DNA of 45,069 nucleotides from Dissophora ornata (Eukaryota; Mortierellomycota; Mortierellomycetes; Mortierellales; Mortierellaceae). Both the position numbers and the translations under genes were made by a program. The number at the start of each line of letters is the position of its first letter. Positions within the stretch are counted from its first letter, which is position 1. Location: the NCBI GenBank assembly GCA_025201705.1, contig MU616760.1, forward strand, positions 1 through 45,069, in the 5' to 3' direction. Shown here one piece after another: positions 1-12,214 of this stretch. The notes under the pieces are model-generated. The model worked only from the letters and a program-made list of their open reading frames with translations, was not told where the DNA came from and made no database searches.

Positions 1-1354
1 GAGGAGGCCACGAGCAGTATCAGCATCAGTATAGTTTGTGATCCAGGGAACGTTCCGGTAATCCGTCCTCATTGTATTGACATGACTTGAAATCGTAATT
101 TTGTGCTCTTCATAGACATTGCCAGTCCAGATCCGCGTCTACAAGTCATTACGCCTGTGGTCGTTCTATGTGGACTTGGAGGAATCTATCGGCACAGTTG
201 AATCGACAAAGGCAGTTTACGACAGGATTCTCGAACTCAAAATCGCCAACCCACAGATTATTGTGAACTACGCCAACTTTTTGGAGGAGAACAAATTCTT
301 TGAGGACAGCTACAAGGTGTATGAGCGCGGCATCGATCTGTTCGGATACCCGATTGCATTCGAGCTTTGGAATACTTATCTACTGAAGTTTATTGAGCGA
401 TATGTAAGAGTCAGAATGTTGGTACATGTTTTCCCGTGCAGTTTCAGGGATCTGTAAATGAAAGCCTAACTCATTTTCTATTCAACAATTCTTTCATTCA
501 GGGTGGAACAAAGCTCGAGCGCGCAAGAGATCTATTTGAACAGGCGCTGGAGAAAGTCCCTGCCAAGTACGCCAAGCCCTTCTATCTTATGTATGGAAAT
601 TTGGAGGAGACTCATGGTTTGGCCCGCCACGCGATGAGCATCTACGACAGGGCCACGAAGGCTGTAGCAACAGAGGACCGTGCAGACATGTACCACTTTT
701 ACATTGCGAAGGCTGCAACCATGTTTGGTGTTACTTCGACACGCGAGATTTACGAGCGCGCGATCGAAGTCCTGCCAGACAAGGATGCCAGAGTTATGTG
801 CATGCGGTTCGCAGAAATGGAGCGCAAGTTGGGAGAGATCGACCGTGCCCGTGGCATCTTTGCACATGGAAGTCAGTTCTGTGACCCAAGGATCGCCCCG
901 GACTACTGGCATGCTTGGCACGATTTCGAGGTTCAGCACGGAAACGAAGACACGTTCAAGGAGATGTTGCGTATCAAGCGCAGCGTCCAGGTCAAGTTCA
1001 ATACGGATGTCAGTTACATCACGGCGCAGATGCTTCAGAGCCAAGAGAAGGCCAAAGCTGCTGCAGCCGCCTCAGGCGACGCTATGCAGACTTTGGATCG
1101 TATGACTATTGGCGGTCCTGGGGAGATGGCCTTTGTCAAGTATGTTTTTATTGCTATATTTCGCTAGTGTTTTGGTGCTTGATAACGCGTTTTGTCTTTC
1201 ATTCTCTAACACACTTTTGATTTGTGTGTATAATAGATCGAAAGCACATTCCGTACAGGTTACACATGGCGAGGGCGCCGAGTCCTCTGAAGCAGCGCCC
1301 GCAGTACCATCGAACCCAGACGAGATCGCAATTGATGACGACGAGGATTTGTAA
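1..1354 (+). CDS. SYF1: Pre-mRNA splicing factor SYF1 (XAB2), 3' part
   Basis: This is the C-terminal part of the HAT-repeat scaffold of the NineTeen/Prp19-associated complex, which acts in the nucleus during spliceosome activation; the gene starts before the window. Exons read as about 2-16, 116-403, 502-1139 and 1237-1354, with donors GTATCA, GTAAGA and GTATGT. Joined, they give the family core: YKSLRLWSFYVDLEES, TKAVYDRILELKIANPQ, KLERARDLFEQALEK, KLGEIDRARGIFAHGSQFCDP and EDTFKEMLRIKRSVQ. These are tandem HAT helices with conserved W/Y, ERA and P positions. The tail ends in an acidic NPDEIAIDDDEDL, as SYF1/XAB2 proteins do. The first exon fragment is too short to be certain. An AATAAA lies at 1372-1377. 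The stop is 125 bp from the stop of the convergent URB1 gene. Confidence 0.95.
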
Positions 1355-1479
1355 GATGGGTCGTTTGATCTAATAAAAAAAGGCTCCTTTTATTGTATTC
1401 GTGATTTACAATGCTATGCAGTAAAAGAGTATTCAATGCCAAAATATTGAACCAAGAGTTTATGTGTTTATGTGCTATT

Positions 1480-4400
1480 TTACTTTGCGCACTCCTTGAC
1501 GCGCGCCATTTCAATGGCCCCTTCGATGCGGTAGCAGAGCGCCCTTGAGAGGATGAAGTCCTTTTGTTCAGCAGCAACATCAGGATGTTGGCCCATTAAG
1601 CTGAAACCCAAGGACACGACGCGGCTATGACTCTGGAGAGGGACAGGGTCGATGCGGTAGAGGAGTTCCAGAGGATCAGATCTCTTGGGCATGCGGTCTT
1701 CAAACGAGGGCATGGAAGGCGCCTTATCGGGGCATTGATCTTGTGAGACGACCATGACCTGCTCGCAGGCGATCATAAACTGAAGGAAGAAGTTTGCATG
1801 CGATGCTGTGAAGAGGTAATTCTTGTTGTTGCACTTCTCCATGGTCGAGTCGGCTTGCAGCTGCGTCGTAGGTTCGGTGAACGTTTCCAGATATGCGAAA
1901 ATTTCGAGAATGGATTCAAGGGATGTCAATGCCCAGGCTAAATTGACGCTTGACACTTTAGCCATGCCTATTTAAGAAAAGAACGAAATGCGTGTTAACG
2001 AAGGATAAGAAAGAAACCATAATTACGGCCGGGACCGCGACCATGAACAAGACACCTACTCAGCTGACGAATCATGGTGGTGGCGATTCCGGCGACTTGG
2101 TTCTTCCAGGTGCCATTCATCCAACGGATGCTTTCCTTCGGGCAGGACTGGATGACGCGGAGAAGGAGTCTAGCAGGGACCAGCGAGAACTCGTTATCGC
2201 TCGACATGGCGTTGGTGGCCGTCAAAGTGTGAAGCCAGCTCAAGAACGCACTCTGGGTGATCAACTGGAGCGAAGCCTTAGGAATCGCGGAAGCATTGAA
2301 CAGGACCTAATTTTTTTTGGTAATCAAGAAAGAATAGCGCAATTAACAGCTGCTCAACCAGGTTCGATATTCTTTGCAACACGGATGCATGGTTTACCTC
2401 AATGACAATCTTCCTAGAGAGAGGCTCACTCAACTGCGAATTGAAAAACGCCACCAAAAGATCAACCACATGGCGACGCTTGAAAAGTTTGTAGTCGTCT
2501 GCAGTCTTAAGCGAAGTTGCCAACAGCCTAAGCATCCACACACGCTCTTTACGGTGCTGCTCCGACGAAGAGTTAAACATGCTGTAAAACATGGGGATAT
2601 CCTCTAGGTCGATCGTGGGTCGCTGAAGACAAAACTTATTGATATGCGGGTACATGAAATGGTCTGGTCTTAACAAACTCGCCAAAGCATGTGCCACAAA
2701 TGTCGTGATCACGGCAGGGATCCTTGGAGGTGCCATACTGTCCTCGCGATCGACGATTGAGTTCTTGAGAGAGTCTAGCAGCAACAAAAGTTGGTTCTTT
2801 TCCCTCATGGTTGCATTCTTATACAGGCAAAAGCGTGATATAAGATAAAAAGGTCAGATTCCATCTACGAGAAACAGACATGGACGTCAAAATCATATAT
2901 CACATACCGAAATGATCCCATAAAAGTCGTCAAGCAAGGAATAGGCTGCAAAGCGCATGTTGTCGTCAACGGAGGACAGGGCAACAACAATCAAGCCTAA
3001 CCCATTGACCTCGATCAAGCGGCGACAGTCCAGTAGATTGCCAAATGCCATGTATGTTCCAAAAAGTGGTAGCATAAAGCATGGGTCATATGTAGGTGCT
3101 TGCCTTTGCTTTAACATCTCCTCGCAGTAGTCGTCCTTGACCACCAATGGCGCTGAAAACTCCAGCTCGCGATCGAACGGGAATTGAAGAACGGAAATCA
3201 TCATCACGTTGGGATCGATCAAGTCCAGACTCTCATTAATCATGGCTTGTCCAAAGAGCGCACTTGAAGCCTTCGTATTCTCTGCAGCTGAGCCCCAGAG
3301 TGGGGCGCGGTTCGAAATCGAACCGGCAGTTTGAGCTTCTGTAATTCGCAGAACTGAGAGAACGAGCTGATCGGCGACGGAAGTCGAGGCTGAGTACGAA
3401 GCGAGCAGCGTTGGGAGGAATCCAGCTTTGCAACATGTCTCGGGCTCAAGACTAGTCAGGGTGTAGATCAGCTGGATGATTGCCAGGCGGCTTCTGACGT
3501 TATCGGGTACCATATGCTTGGTTGTAGGCGCGGTAGCCATTACCAACGACGAGAATTGGCGGTGCTTGAACAACGTTTGCAGGATTTGAGGAAGGACTGA
3601 ACTCTGTGTGGTCTGAGCAGAAGGTTCGTTATTAGTATTGACACCTCAACGTGGGTTGCTTGGTCACGCATTTCTGATTCCTTACCTCGATATAATAGTA
3701 CTTTGCCAAGCACGCCGAGAAGCGGATGAGTTCAACGTTATCCAGCGCTTTCTCAATCGCGAACGATACCAGCTCAAACAAAACTTTTTGATCGATGTCT
3801 AGTTTTCGCTCCATAACATGCTGCTCAAGCATATCATGCAATCGATCGCAGACGGGTTCAAGCCATTCCGCATCCCCGCTCTTATCCAACGCAACAATCA
3901 GTCGACGGGCAGCCTCTTCGAACCACCTGGCAAGGCGCGCCTGTCTGTCTAGTTGCTCCTGATCGCTAGTGAGGCCATTGGTAACATCGAGAAGCGAGCT
4001 GAGGAGGGTGATGCTCTCCAGTCCGATGTGAGGAATGCTTTCGATCAATTCCCAAACAGATGCGACTTCATCTTCGTCTTCCGGGTCTGTTGTCAAGGAA
4101 ATGAAAATGGCAGCAGTATCAGCTACCATAATCGACTCTCCGGAGCTTGAGTGGTGATTGGCGATGTACTGGGCAAGTTTCGGGAGCAGGATTGGCTGCA
4201 ATGCCTTCACAGATTGGCGGTCCTGTTCAGATGCAGAGACTGACCAGGCACAGTGTCCTTCTAACTGATAAAAGGCCATTCTATTCAGATATGCATGCAG
4301 CAATGTGAAGAACCCATCATCTTCCATACGACGGTCCAGTTTTTTATGCGGCAGGGCTAGGATCGCCTCAGCAAAGCGTTGGCGGAAGGTTGAGGACGCC

Positions 4401-7400
4401 GTCACCAGCGCTGCTAAGATCAAGTTGCGCTTCGAATTTGGGTGGCTCAAGATAAAGTCTACAAGAGAAACATCCAAAGCGCCGTACACAGAGTTGTGAA
4501 GGGAGTCAAGCGCCCGATCAAAGACTCCCGGTGCAGTAAGGTCCAGAGGGCGAACAGTTCTTGCCATGGCGTTGGGCCAAAGTCGACCGCAGGTGACTTC
4601 CAGGACAATGGCATCCAGCTCTTCCGATGGTTGCTCTTTCCAGAGGTCCAGAAGTGCGGCAGTTGATTGGACTGGGATTGCAGAGGTGGATCCACCTTGT
4701 TGCGTCAAATGCCTCAGAATTGTTGACAAAAGCGCGTTAAAGGTCGCAGTGGCCGAGAACTTCGCTTGACGATGCAGGCCGAGAATTGACTGCAAAAGCA
4801 TTGTTAAGTCTGACGGGCGACACATGTATGCCAGTTTCGAGAAATACTTGACCGTCTAATATAAAAAAAAAAAAGAGCGCAGATTGTCAGCCAACAACCA
4901 CTATGAGTTTCTCAGTAGCGTATCAATATATAAACAAGTATTACCTTTGATTGCAATACCTCCCCACCAGCTTTCTTCATACTCTCGAGCTCGTGCATGA
5001 TTCGCTCAACTGTCTTACGAACATAATGGCTCGCGAGAAGTAGATTTGCAGCAGACACTTTGCTGCTCGCAAGGGCTGTCGTCGATTTCATGCTGGCAAC
5101 GAGAAGATCGACAATCTGCGAATCCAAGGTGTCCATGTGCTTGGTCTTTGATTTGCCACCCTGAGGCTGGTAGAGATAAAGCTCGTGAAGGATATACTGT
5201 TCCCAGAGTTTGTTCTTGAATTCGGTAGAGATATTCTCATGAGACTGGCTGGCCTCGAGCAGGGAAGTCAGCAAGCTGAAGCACGCGATGACCGAGGCTT
5301 CGTCCGCGTCACCTGACTGGATCCACGCAGCAAGTCGATGAATAATGAGGCTGCTAAAAAGAGTCAGGTGTCTGGGCTCTGCCTCTTTGACCGACCGCAT
5401 CAAAAGCCCTTGAATAAATGCGTTCGACACCGTGGGGGCCATAGCATTGTTAAATAGCACTGGGAATGGGAGTTTCTTCAAGAATCCGTGGACCGTATCC
5501 TGCTCGAGATCCTCTAATTGGTGCTTAGTTTTCATCAAAGCCGCGACATCCGGAAATGCGTAGATTGATCCTGCAAAAGGGTGTCTTGTACGAAGGTAGT
5601 CCAGGAGGCATTCTCTCGACTCATAGCTTGTCTTTGCGTATTCAACCACGCGCTTGAAATTCGTGGAAATGCTCATTGCACTCTGCTGGTGCAACTCGGC
5701 GACGAACGTAGCATGGTCGCTTGCCTTCAGCTCCTGCAGCCACAGACCGCCGGCGGCCTTAGACTCGTTACCATGACTTGATTCCAGAATGGATCCTTCT
5801 TGCAGAGACTCGGACGTTATCGCCAAGTACTCGACAACACCAAGCTCAGTGATCTGCTTGCGCTTCTCTAAGCTCAACTTCAGAACCTTTTCGATATCCC
5901 GCTTTGTTGGATCCTGAATCCGGTTCAAGCACTCAACAGCAAGAGCAGATGTCCGGTTCTGGTTGCAGATCAGAGCCGGCAGCAGGCGATGGAGTAAAGC
6001 GGATATTGATCGAGATGTGACTTTCGAGGCTTCCTTGGCATAAACGTACTGAAATTGCTCCAGCATGGTCATCAAGAGGGGGCTGAACGACTGCGCGAAA
6101 TTTTGGTAATTTGAGGCAGCAAGTCTCCATGCAATCCTGTCAGTCTCATCCTGCATTTCATCCTGATCGACTGCCGACGATCTCTGAAGGGCTTTCAAGA
6201 TTGCAGACGATTGATCGACGTATTTGTAAGGGGTCTTCAGACAGCGAGCGACAGAGTCATCCAAGAAGTGAAGGAAGGCTGTCTGCTCAGCAGTAAGATC
6301 AGGCCTTCCGTAATTTGAGGCAGAAATGGCCTCAACCCACAAAGTGGCCTCGGACGGGTCGTGCTGAAACAAAATCGACTCACCGAGGAGTTTGGAGATG
6401 AGCCTCCTCGTGAGAACTTTGATCTGAGGATGGACCGTGGTGAGGAATAGACTGAGAAGCTTCGAGAGATGGGATGAAGATCCATCCAACGATTTGTTGG
6501 ACCACCTGAAATCGTTCAAGGCCAACAAAAGTTCTAACAAATGAATCAACGTGCCAGCTTGCACTGTCGAGAAATCTGACGGAATGAGTTTTCCTACATC
6601 GAACTTGGACTCGCTCACAGCCTGCGGCAGGAACTGCTGATAGTACTTGATCAGGCGAAGAACCCCATTGTTGAAAAGGTCGAGTCGTGTCTTTTCCTCC
6701 TCATCCACCTCGGCCAGCTTCACGGACTGAATTCCATTATGGAGTGAGATAATGATTTGAATGTCCGGGACACGTCGACGAAGTTCTGCCAAGAGTAGTG
6801 TGATAGCACCAGCCCACTGCTGCGCCGGCGGATCTGCGATCTTTGCATCAGCGGCTGTTTCATCAATATCCATCGATTCTTTTGTCAGAGACACCTCCTC
6901 TTCATCACCGGCCAGGGTTTTCACAGCAGACTGCATGACAGCGATCACCTGCTCAGTTTTCTGAAAAGCCGCCGCCAGTTCGATAATGGTGAAGTAGCGG
7001 ACAAGCATACTTGGGTGCTGCAAACCCTTGCTGAGAATTGCCCTGTTAACCGCACTTGGTAGAATGTTCTCGATGACGGTCGAAACTGGTGGAGGGTGAG
7101 ATGCAAATAGTCCCGTGTTTTGAAGGTACAGGTTTGGTACTGGGATCTCTGTGATCTTGTGAAGGAAGGTCATGTTTGCCAGCCATCTTGCAGACAATCT
7201 TGGTTCCATCTGCATGCTCGCCTTTTGCCAGAAGCTGAGAGGTACATCATATACACCAGAATCGTCAGTATTTGCAACATTCATCTTATTGGTCATGGCA
7301 ACTACAGACAACCTTCGTTGTACACTTACATCCGTACCAACTCTGGACATGCGGTCAAAATTGAGACTGTCAATTCCTGCTGCAAGATGTTTTCTGTAGG

Positions 7401-8634
7401 ACGAAGGTGGGTGAGGAGCTGTGAGAGCGTTTTGTTGAAGATGTGTTTTGCGCCTTCCTCAGAAGTGTTCTCGACCGACGTCGTTGAGTTCAGAGTGCTT
7501 GGAGGGTACCATGCCGCATCCTGGAAGCAGATACCAACTCCAGGAGTAGTGCAAAGCGCCATCATGAATCCATGTACCACCTGGGCGACAGTTTGATCGG
7601 AATTCGGTATAGGTTCTGTCCGTGCATAGAGCTTCAGCTGGTTTATCAGAAACGATGTACTGAAGAAACTGATTTTGGTAGTCCTGGGGAGTTCGTTGTC
7701 CATGACAATGTTATTGATAAGGACACTGAGGACCTGCTTGATTAGTGGGAGAGAGTCGTTATACAGATCCTTGAGTGCAGCTTGGAATAGATCGGGCATC
7801 TCTAACACTTCTTTTTTCACTGTGGCGTCGCCCCGGACAAAAAACGACAGCAAAAATTGGATATATAATGTCCTAGTGTCTATTCATGGAAGTCAACTGG
7901 CGATCTTAGCTTCAAAATTATGCAAGAGCGATACCCGGAACTTGATACTCAATTGTATCGCTGATCGGATCAAAAGCGTACCGGCTTTGTTTGCTGCCTC
8001 GTCGCCCTCCTTTCGCCGCTGATTTTTCAGTTTCGACAGAATCTTCAAACTGAAATTGAACCCATCCTTGAGTTCTCTTGTTGTTGTATGGTGCACATGG
8101 TTCATGGCGGTCAAAAGTCGAAGAGTCGCCTGAACAGTGTTCTGGCGACCAGAAGACAGATTTTTGTAGACTACTGTCATACGTCCCTGGTTCTGCAAGA
8201 TTGACCTAGTCAGCTTGATAGCATGACCCCGATGGAGGGCAGTGTTGCATTGATGAATGAGTTTGGAGAGGACTTCAACTATTGGAGCTTCAATCCTTCG
8301 CAGGTCATGTTGCTGCTGCCACTCCCAGATCTTGAGAAGTTCTGTGCACTCAGGCGACTCCTCCACGTAGGCATAGACGACTCCAAGTGATTTTGTAGCT
8401 TGAGCGCTCTCGCTAGGGTCGCTGGAATTGGGTCTAACATTGAGCTGCTGTCGAAGACGCTTTAGACCTAAAGTTATCCAGGTGTAATGTAGAAGTCAGC
8501 AATTGGTGGTCAAAGATCAAATATCCTGCTGGGTGCAGACTCTAGTACGTGCCGATATATATTGACTCCTCCTTCAGGTCTGAAAGAGCTTTAACAAGCT
8601 CAGTTTTGTCCTTGAACTGGGTCTTGGACTCCAT
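1480..8634 (-). CDS. URB1: Nucleolar pre-ribosomal-associated protein 1 (URB1/NPA1)
   Basis: A giant HEAT-like nucleolar factor needed for early 60S subunit assembly. Nine exons on the minus strand: 8634-8553, 8467-7949, 7879-7330, 7234-4945, 4855-3686, 3612-2908, 2817-2398, 2306-2060, 1967-1480. They sum to 6471 nt, or 2156 aa (human is about 2270, yeast about 1760). The NPA1 N-terminal domain is visible from VVYAYVEESPECTELLKIW (about residue 50) through the FLLSFFVRGD and CPELVR segments to EPRLSARWLANMTFLHKI. The C-terminal NopRA1 domain starts near residue 1775 (REKNQLLLLLDSLKNS) and includes INKFCLQRPTIDLEDIPMFY, ERVWMLRLLATSLKTADDY and FKRRHVVDLL. Between them lies a long helical region without recognisable motifs. 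Every junction closes in phase. The exon 1 junction seems to need a GC donor (8552/8551), the least certain part; one alternative uses GTACTA and an acceptor further in. Confidence 0.95.
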
Positions 8635-9500
8635 TCCTGTCAAAGCTGTCGCGTCGTTGGGAAGGTGAGTGTACAAGGGCTAACCAGCTTGGTGCTTTTT
8701 TTTTTTTTTTCTTTTCTTTTTTTGTGACTTCACTTTTTGCTCAAAATCACACGTCACCGTACTTAGAGTTAATTTTTTATTACGGCTAATACGACCGCCG
8801 ATGTTGCAGGAGAATGCAATGTACAGATATTGTGGCCGGCGATGACATCGCGATACATGAATGTCTTGCAGGCTGTGCAAACAAACTTCACACAGCAGGC
8901 ACGTTCTTTGACGTGTAATACTCATTCGCCCTTTGACTGTTGCTAAGATCGCAATCGCCATCCTTAGTATCATCGTCGCTACCGGGAGGGTTGTCTGGCG
9001 GGGAATGGGCGGAGCAGGTGAACTCAGGTTATCTTGGCGGACATGACACACGCATAGCGCGGAAACAACGTTGGATCACCGCTGTCATAATGGATTGCTG
9101 GCGAAACATGCGATCCTCCTGTGCCTCCCTTCAAGAGCCATGTCTGTTCGTATGCCATTAGAGCCATATTAAAGGCTGCTGAATGTAAGGTATTGAAACC
9201 TCATGATCCTTGGAGGTTCTTAGTGAATGTGTCGTGATATGACCCTAAGCTCGTCGTTGTATTCACTACCAAACCTACAGTAGGGTCACTACCAAACCGT
9301 CCATCGGTCAGCGGACGTGGTAGACGATAAACATTCGAATTCAAAGCCATGCAGTGTTGCTTCATCCGAGACATCAGTCTTCAACAAATTCGACCCCTTC
9401 TCCACCAGGTGGAAGCCAGCTCAAGATACCCAACTCGCTTAGGCCTGTATAATACAGCAGGATTCCTGCAAGAGATGGGCTGTAGCAGACACGGGAGTCG
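8635..9500. other. Gene-free stretch upstream of URB1
   Basis: This 0.9 kb lies between the URB1 start and the Crinkler-like fragment. It holds the URB1 promoter (minus strand) with a T-rich tract at 8698-8710. The longest open frame (8680-9051, minus) ends in a run of lysines that is only the complement of that T-tract, and has no recognisable domain. No tRNA or repeat was found. Confidence 0.5.
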
Positions 9501-9866
9501 TTAATGTTCCCTAGACTCGGTACTAGCACAGAAGAAAAAAAACCTCAGCAGGTAAGTCCAGGCGCCACCAATGCAAAGCGAGGGTGAAAGTCTGTCGCGA
9601 CAGAGGACGCTGATGTATGTATTGACGTCAGGTGGATTCTCAGGAAACAGCTTGGAAAGGTATATTCTTGGATGGGATTTCCCCGGGGTTTCTAGAGCAT
9701 TGACTGTAATGCCAGCATCTCTATCACCGGCGGGAATTGAGCCGAGCCAGAGGGCGATCTCGTCTGTATTGAGGTTGTCGACGATGTTGGACGAGTGAAC
9801 GTTCTTGGTTGAGACATTCGATGTGGATTCTCCATCCACAAGACAAAAGAGACTGAAGTTGGCCAT
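9501..9866 (-). pseudogene. Degenerate Crinkler (CRN) N-terminal domain fragment
   Basis: The minus-strand reading frame from the ATG at 9866 begins MANFSLFCLVDGESTSN, the hallmark start of fungal Crinkler N-terminal ubiquitin-like domains (known pattern: LFCLVDGE, then V-D-L, then LTLW-x-VSIP). Here the frame continues with NIVDNL, DEIALWLGSIP and LSKLFPENPPD, matching the later landmarks. About 15 residues expected between the VDDL and LTLW motifs are missing, and no C-terminal effector domain follows; the frame runs into unrelated sequence and stops. I read it as a truncated or decaying copy. Crinklers are modular proteins found in oomycetes and early-diverging fungi; their cellular role in saprotrophs is unsettled. 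An unrecognised C-terminal exon cannot be excluded. An in-frame extension upstream to 9941 exists but lies outside the domain. Confidence 0.6.
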
Positions 9867-10494
9867 GGTGGTTGAATGGCGCCGAATGAGTGGATTGGGA
9901 AAAGAGAAGACGAGAGATAACTCCTCGCGTTTTGAGTTCATGACATAATTTGAGCTCGCGAAATCATATCAGCCAGTCGCCGAAGCAACGGCATCCCTGT
10001 TTGGGTAGTGCGCATCTATTTTTTGAGCCGTACCTGAGGCGTGGCTGGAACTTTGATGTGGATAGATTCGATACGCTAGGCCATTGACTTTATTTCAATA
10101 GCGTGCTATATTGCGATTACAACGTGTGCAAGAGGAAGGCATCACAATGGAGGTCAGCACTGCATTGTCAGCGGCATTGAGGAATATGCAGCGATATTCC
10201 GCGATGGGCATCGCACTGTCTAATTGCTTGGGAAACAACAGAAAGCATGGAGTTGCCACGAAAGAAAGGACGCACTGGATGCCAAAGGCCCTGTCGGAGT
10301 GAAGGCAGAGAAGATCAACCATTGATTGAGGAAGTTGAGACCAGAGCGCACCACATGTACTGAGTTCAATTGATTCTCAGAATATGGCGAGAAAAAAAAA
10401 TAATTATCTCACCTCGAATCCTCGCCGCTTGCACCTCTTTCTTCCTTCTCCCTCACTTTTCCCCTCATTCGACCCTCCTTCTACAACAGTGACC
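9867..10494. other. Intergenic region upstream of IDH1
   Basis: This 0.6 kb holds the IDH1 promoter and leader: a CT-rich tract (about 10425-10490) leads directly into the start codon, as is common in fungal housekeeping promoters. Short open frames on both strands at 10095-10322 have no recognisable similarity, and I do not call them genes. Confidence 0.5.
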
Positions 10495-12082
10495 ATGTTG
10501 CGCTCAACCACTCTCTCCAGGCCCTTGGCCGCCACCCTCCGCAAGGTTAGCCATCGCACCGCCACCACCACTTTCTTTCCCACACGTCTTTTGATCGCGT
10601 AGATCGTGTCATGCATAATCTTTCCCATGATCGAATGTCCTTCCCCACGCTATTCGTGCAAGTAGAAATGTATACACATGTAGTTAACTCTACCTCATTG
10701 CTGATCTTCTGTTGGCGCTTAGATGGGTCCCCGTGCTATGAGCACCTCCACCATTGTTCCCCAGCTTCAGGACGTAAGTGTGTTTCGGAGAGAGCGAGAA
10801 GGACGGATCGCCATTGGATCTGAGCCGACGTTCAATTCAGGGCACGGCCAAAAAATAAGAAAAAGGACACCGTTTTCCGATTGATAGCGAAACTAACACC
10901 TGAACGCCCTTTCGCTGTTGCCACACGTCGGATGACGCTTTTGGATATCAACAGACCCCCAACTCGAAGCTCGGAGGTCGCTACACCGTCACTTTGATTC
11001 CCGGAGACGGTATCGGTCAGGAGACTGCCGCTGCTGTCAAGACCATTTTCAAGGCTACCAACGTGCCTGTGGATTGGGAGCAGTTCGATGTCTCTGGATA
11101 CACCTCTGCTGATGACAACACCTTCAAGCAGTCAGTCGAGTCCTTGAGACGCAACAAGGTCGGTCTCAAGGGAATCTTGTACACCCCCGTCTCCTCCCTC
11201 GGTCACTCTTCCTTCAACGTCACCATCCGTAAAGATTTGGACATGTACGCTTCATTGGTTCTCTGCAAGAACATCCCCGGGTACCCCACCCGCCACAAGG
11301 GCGTTGACTTTGCCATCATCCGCGAGAACACTGAGGGAGAGTACTCTGGTCTTGAGCACCAGTCCTACCCCGGAGTCGTTGAGTCGCTCAAGGTCATTAC
11401 TCGTACCAAGTCTGAGCGCATCGCTCGCTTCGCCTTTGACTTTGCTCTCCGCAATAACCGCAAGAAGGTCACCTGCATCCACAAGGCCAACATCATGAAG
11501 TTGGCTGACGGTCTCTTCCTCAACACCTGCCGTGAGGTCTCCAAGGAGTACGCTAGCTCCGGCATTAAGTTTGACGACATGATTGTCGATAATGCCTCCA
11601 TGCAGCTCGTCTCTAAGCCCCAGCAGTTCGACGTCATGGTCATGCCCAACTTGTACGGTAACATTGTCTCCAACGTCGGAGCTGGTCTTGTTGGTGGCCC
11701 CGGTATTGTTCCTGGATGCAACATTGGCCGCGAGTACGCCATGTTCGAACCCGTAAGTTATGCCTTCTGGCTGTCTTCATCGCTGTGAATGTCTATCTAT
11801 AAATCTACGCGTAACCGAAATTCTAATATTTGATGTACACGTTGGGATGAACAGGGCTGCCGTCACGTTGGAAAGGACATTCAGGGACGCAACACCGCCA
11901 ACCCCTCGGCTATGATCCTTTCGTCCGTTATGATGCTCCGTCACCTCGGTCTCGATGACCACGCTAATAAGATTGCGAACGCCGTCTCCAAGACTATCTT
12001 GAGCGGCGCTGTCAAGACCCCCGACATGGGCGGTTCTAGCACTACCACTGATTTCACCTTTGCCGTGATCTCCAACTTGTAA
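10495..12082 (+). CDS. IDH1: NAD-dependent isocitrate dehydrogenase, regulatory subunit (IDH1), mitochondrial
   Basis: A subunit of the mitochondrial NAD-IDH octamer, which oxidatively decarboxylates isocitrate in the TCA cycle. Exons are 10495-10545, 10723-10773, 10955-11752 and 11855-12082 (375 aa). The first two exons (51 nt each) encode a basic, Ser/Thr-rich mitochondrial presequence. The mature part shows [12 protein letters not shown], the decarboxylating dehydrogenase segments [20 protein letters not shown] and [54 protein letters not shown] and [19 protein letters not shown], and ends [36 protein letters not shown] and [11 protein letters not shown] resemble yeast Idh1 rather than catalytic Idh2, so I assign the regulatory subunit. 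AATAAA occurs at 12173-12178. The gene converges on the F-box gene (133 bp between stops). Confidence 0.95.
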
Positions 12083-12214
12083 ATCATTCTTTCTTTCTTA
12101 TCCACAACTGACATAAGATCCTGCTATCCCTCCTCTCAAGATTTCATCATCTGCTTCTCCCCTCACAAATCTAATAAATAAAAGAAAATCACTAAGATTA
12201 TAAAAGAGCTGCTG

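Noticed and set aside
532..1044. Long open frame on the minus strand opposite SYF1
   Set aside because: It is antisense to conserved HAT-repeat codons and has no domain of its own.
3300..3330. TTCGAAATCGAA-like motif suggestive of a tRNA T-loop
   Set aside because: It lies inside a conserved URB1 exon and no acceptor or anticodon stems surround it.
1480..8366. Separate minus-strand genes for each large open frame
   Set aside because: All exons join in phase with GT-AG (one GC-AG) introns into one URB1 protein whose N- and C-terminal domains are both recognisable.
8680..9051. Possible basic protein ending in a lysine run (minus strand)
   Set aside because: The lysine run is the complement of a T-tract; no signal, domain or conserved-looking segment is visible.
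10095..10322. Overlapping open frames on both strands upstream of IDH1
   Set aside because: Neither has a recognisable motif or promoter signal; mutual overlap suggests chance.
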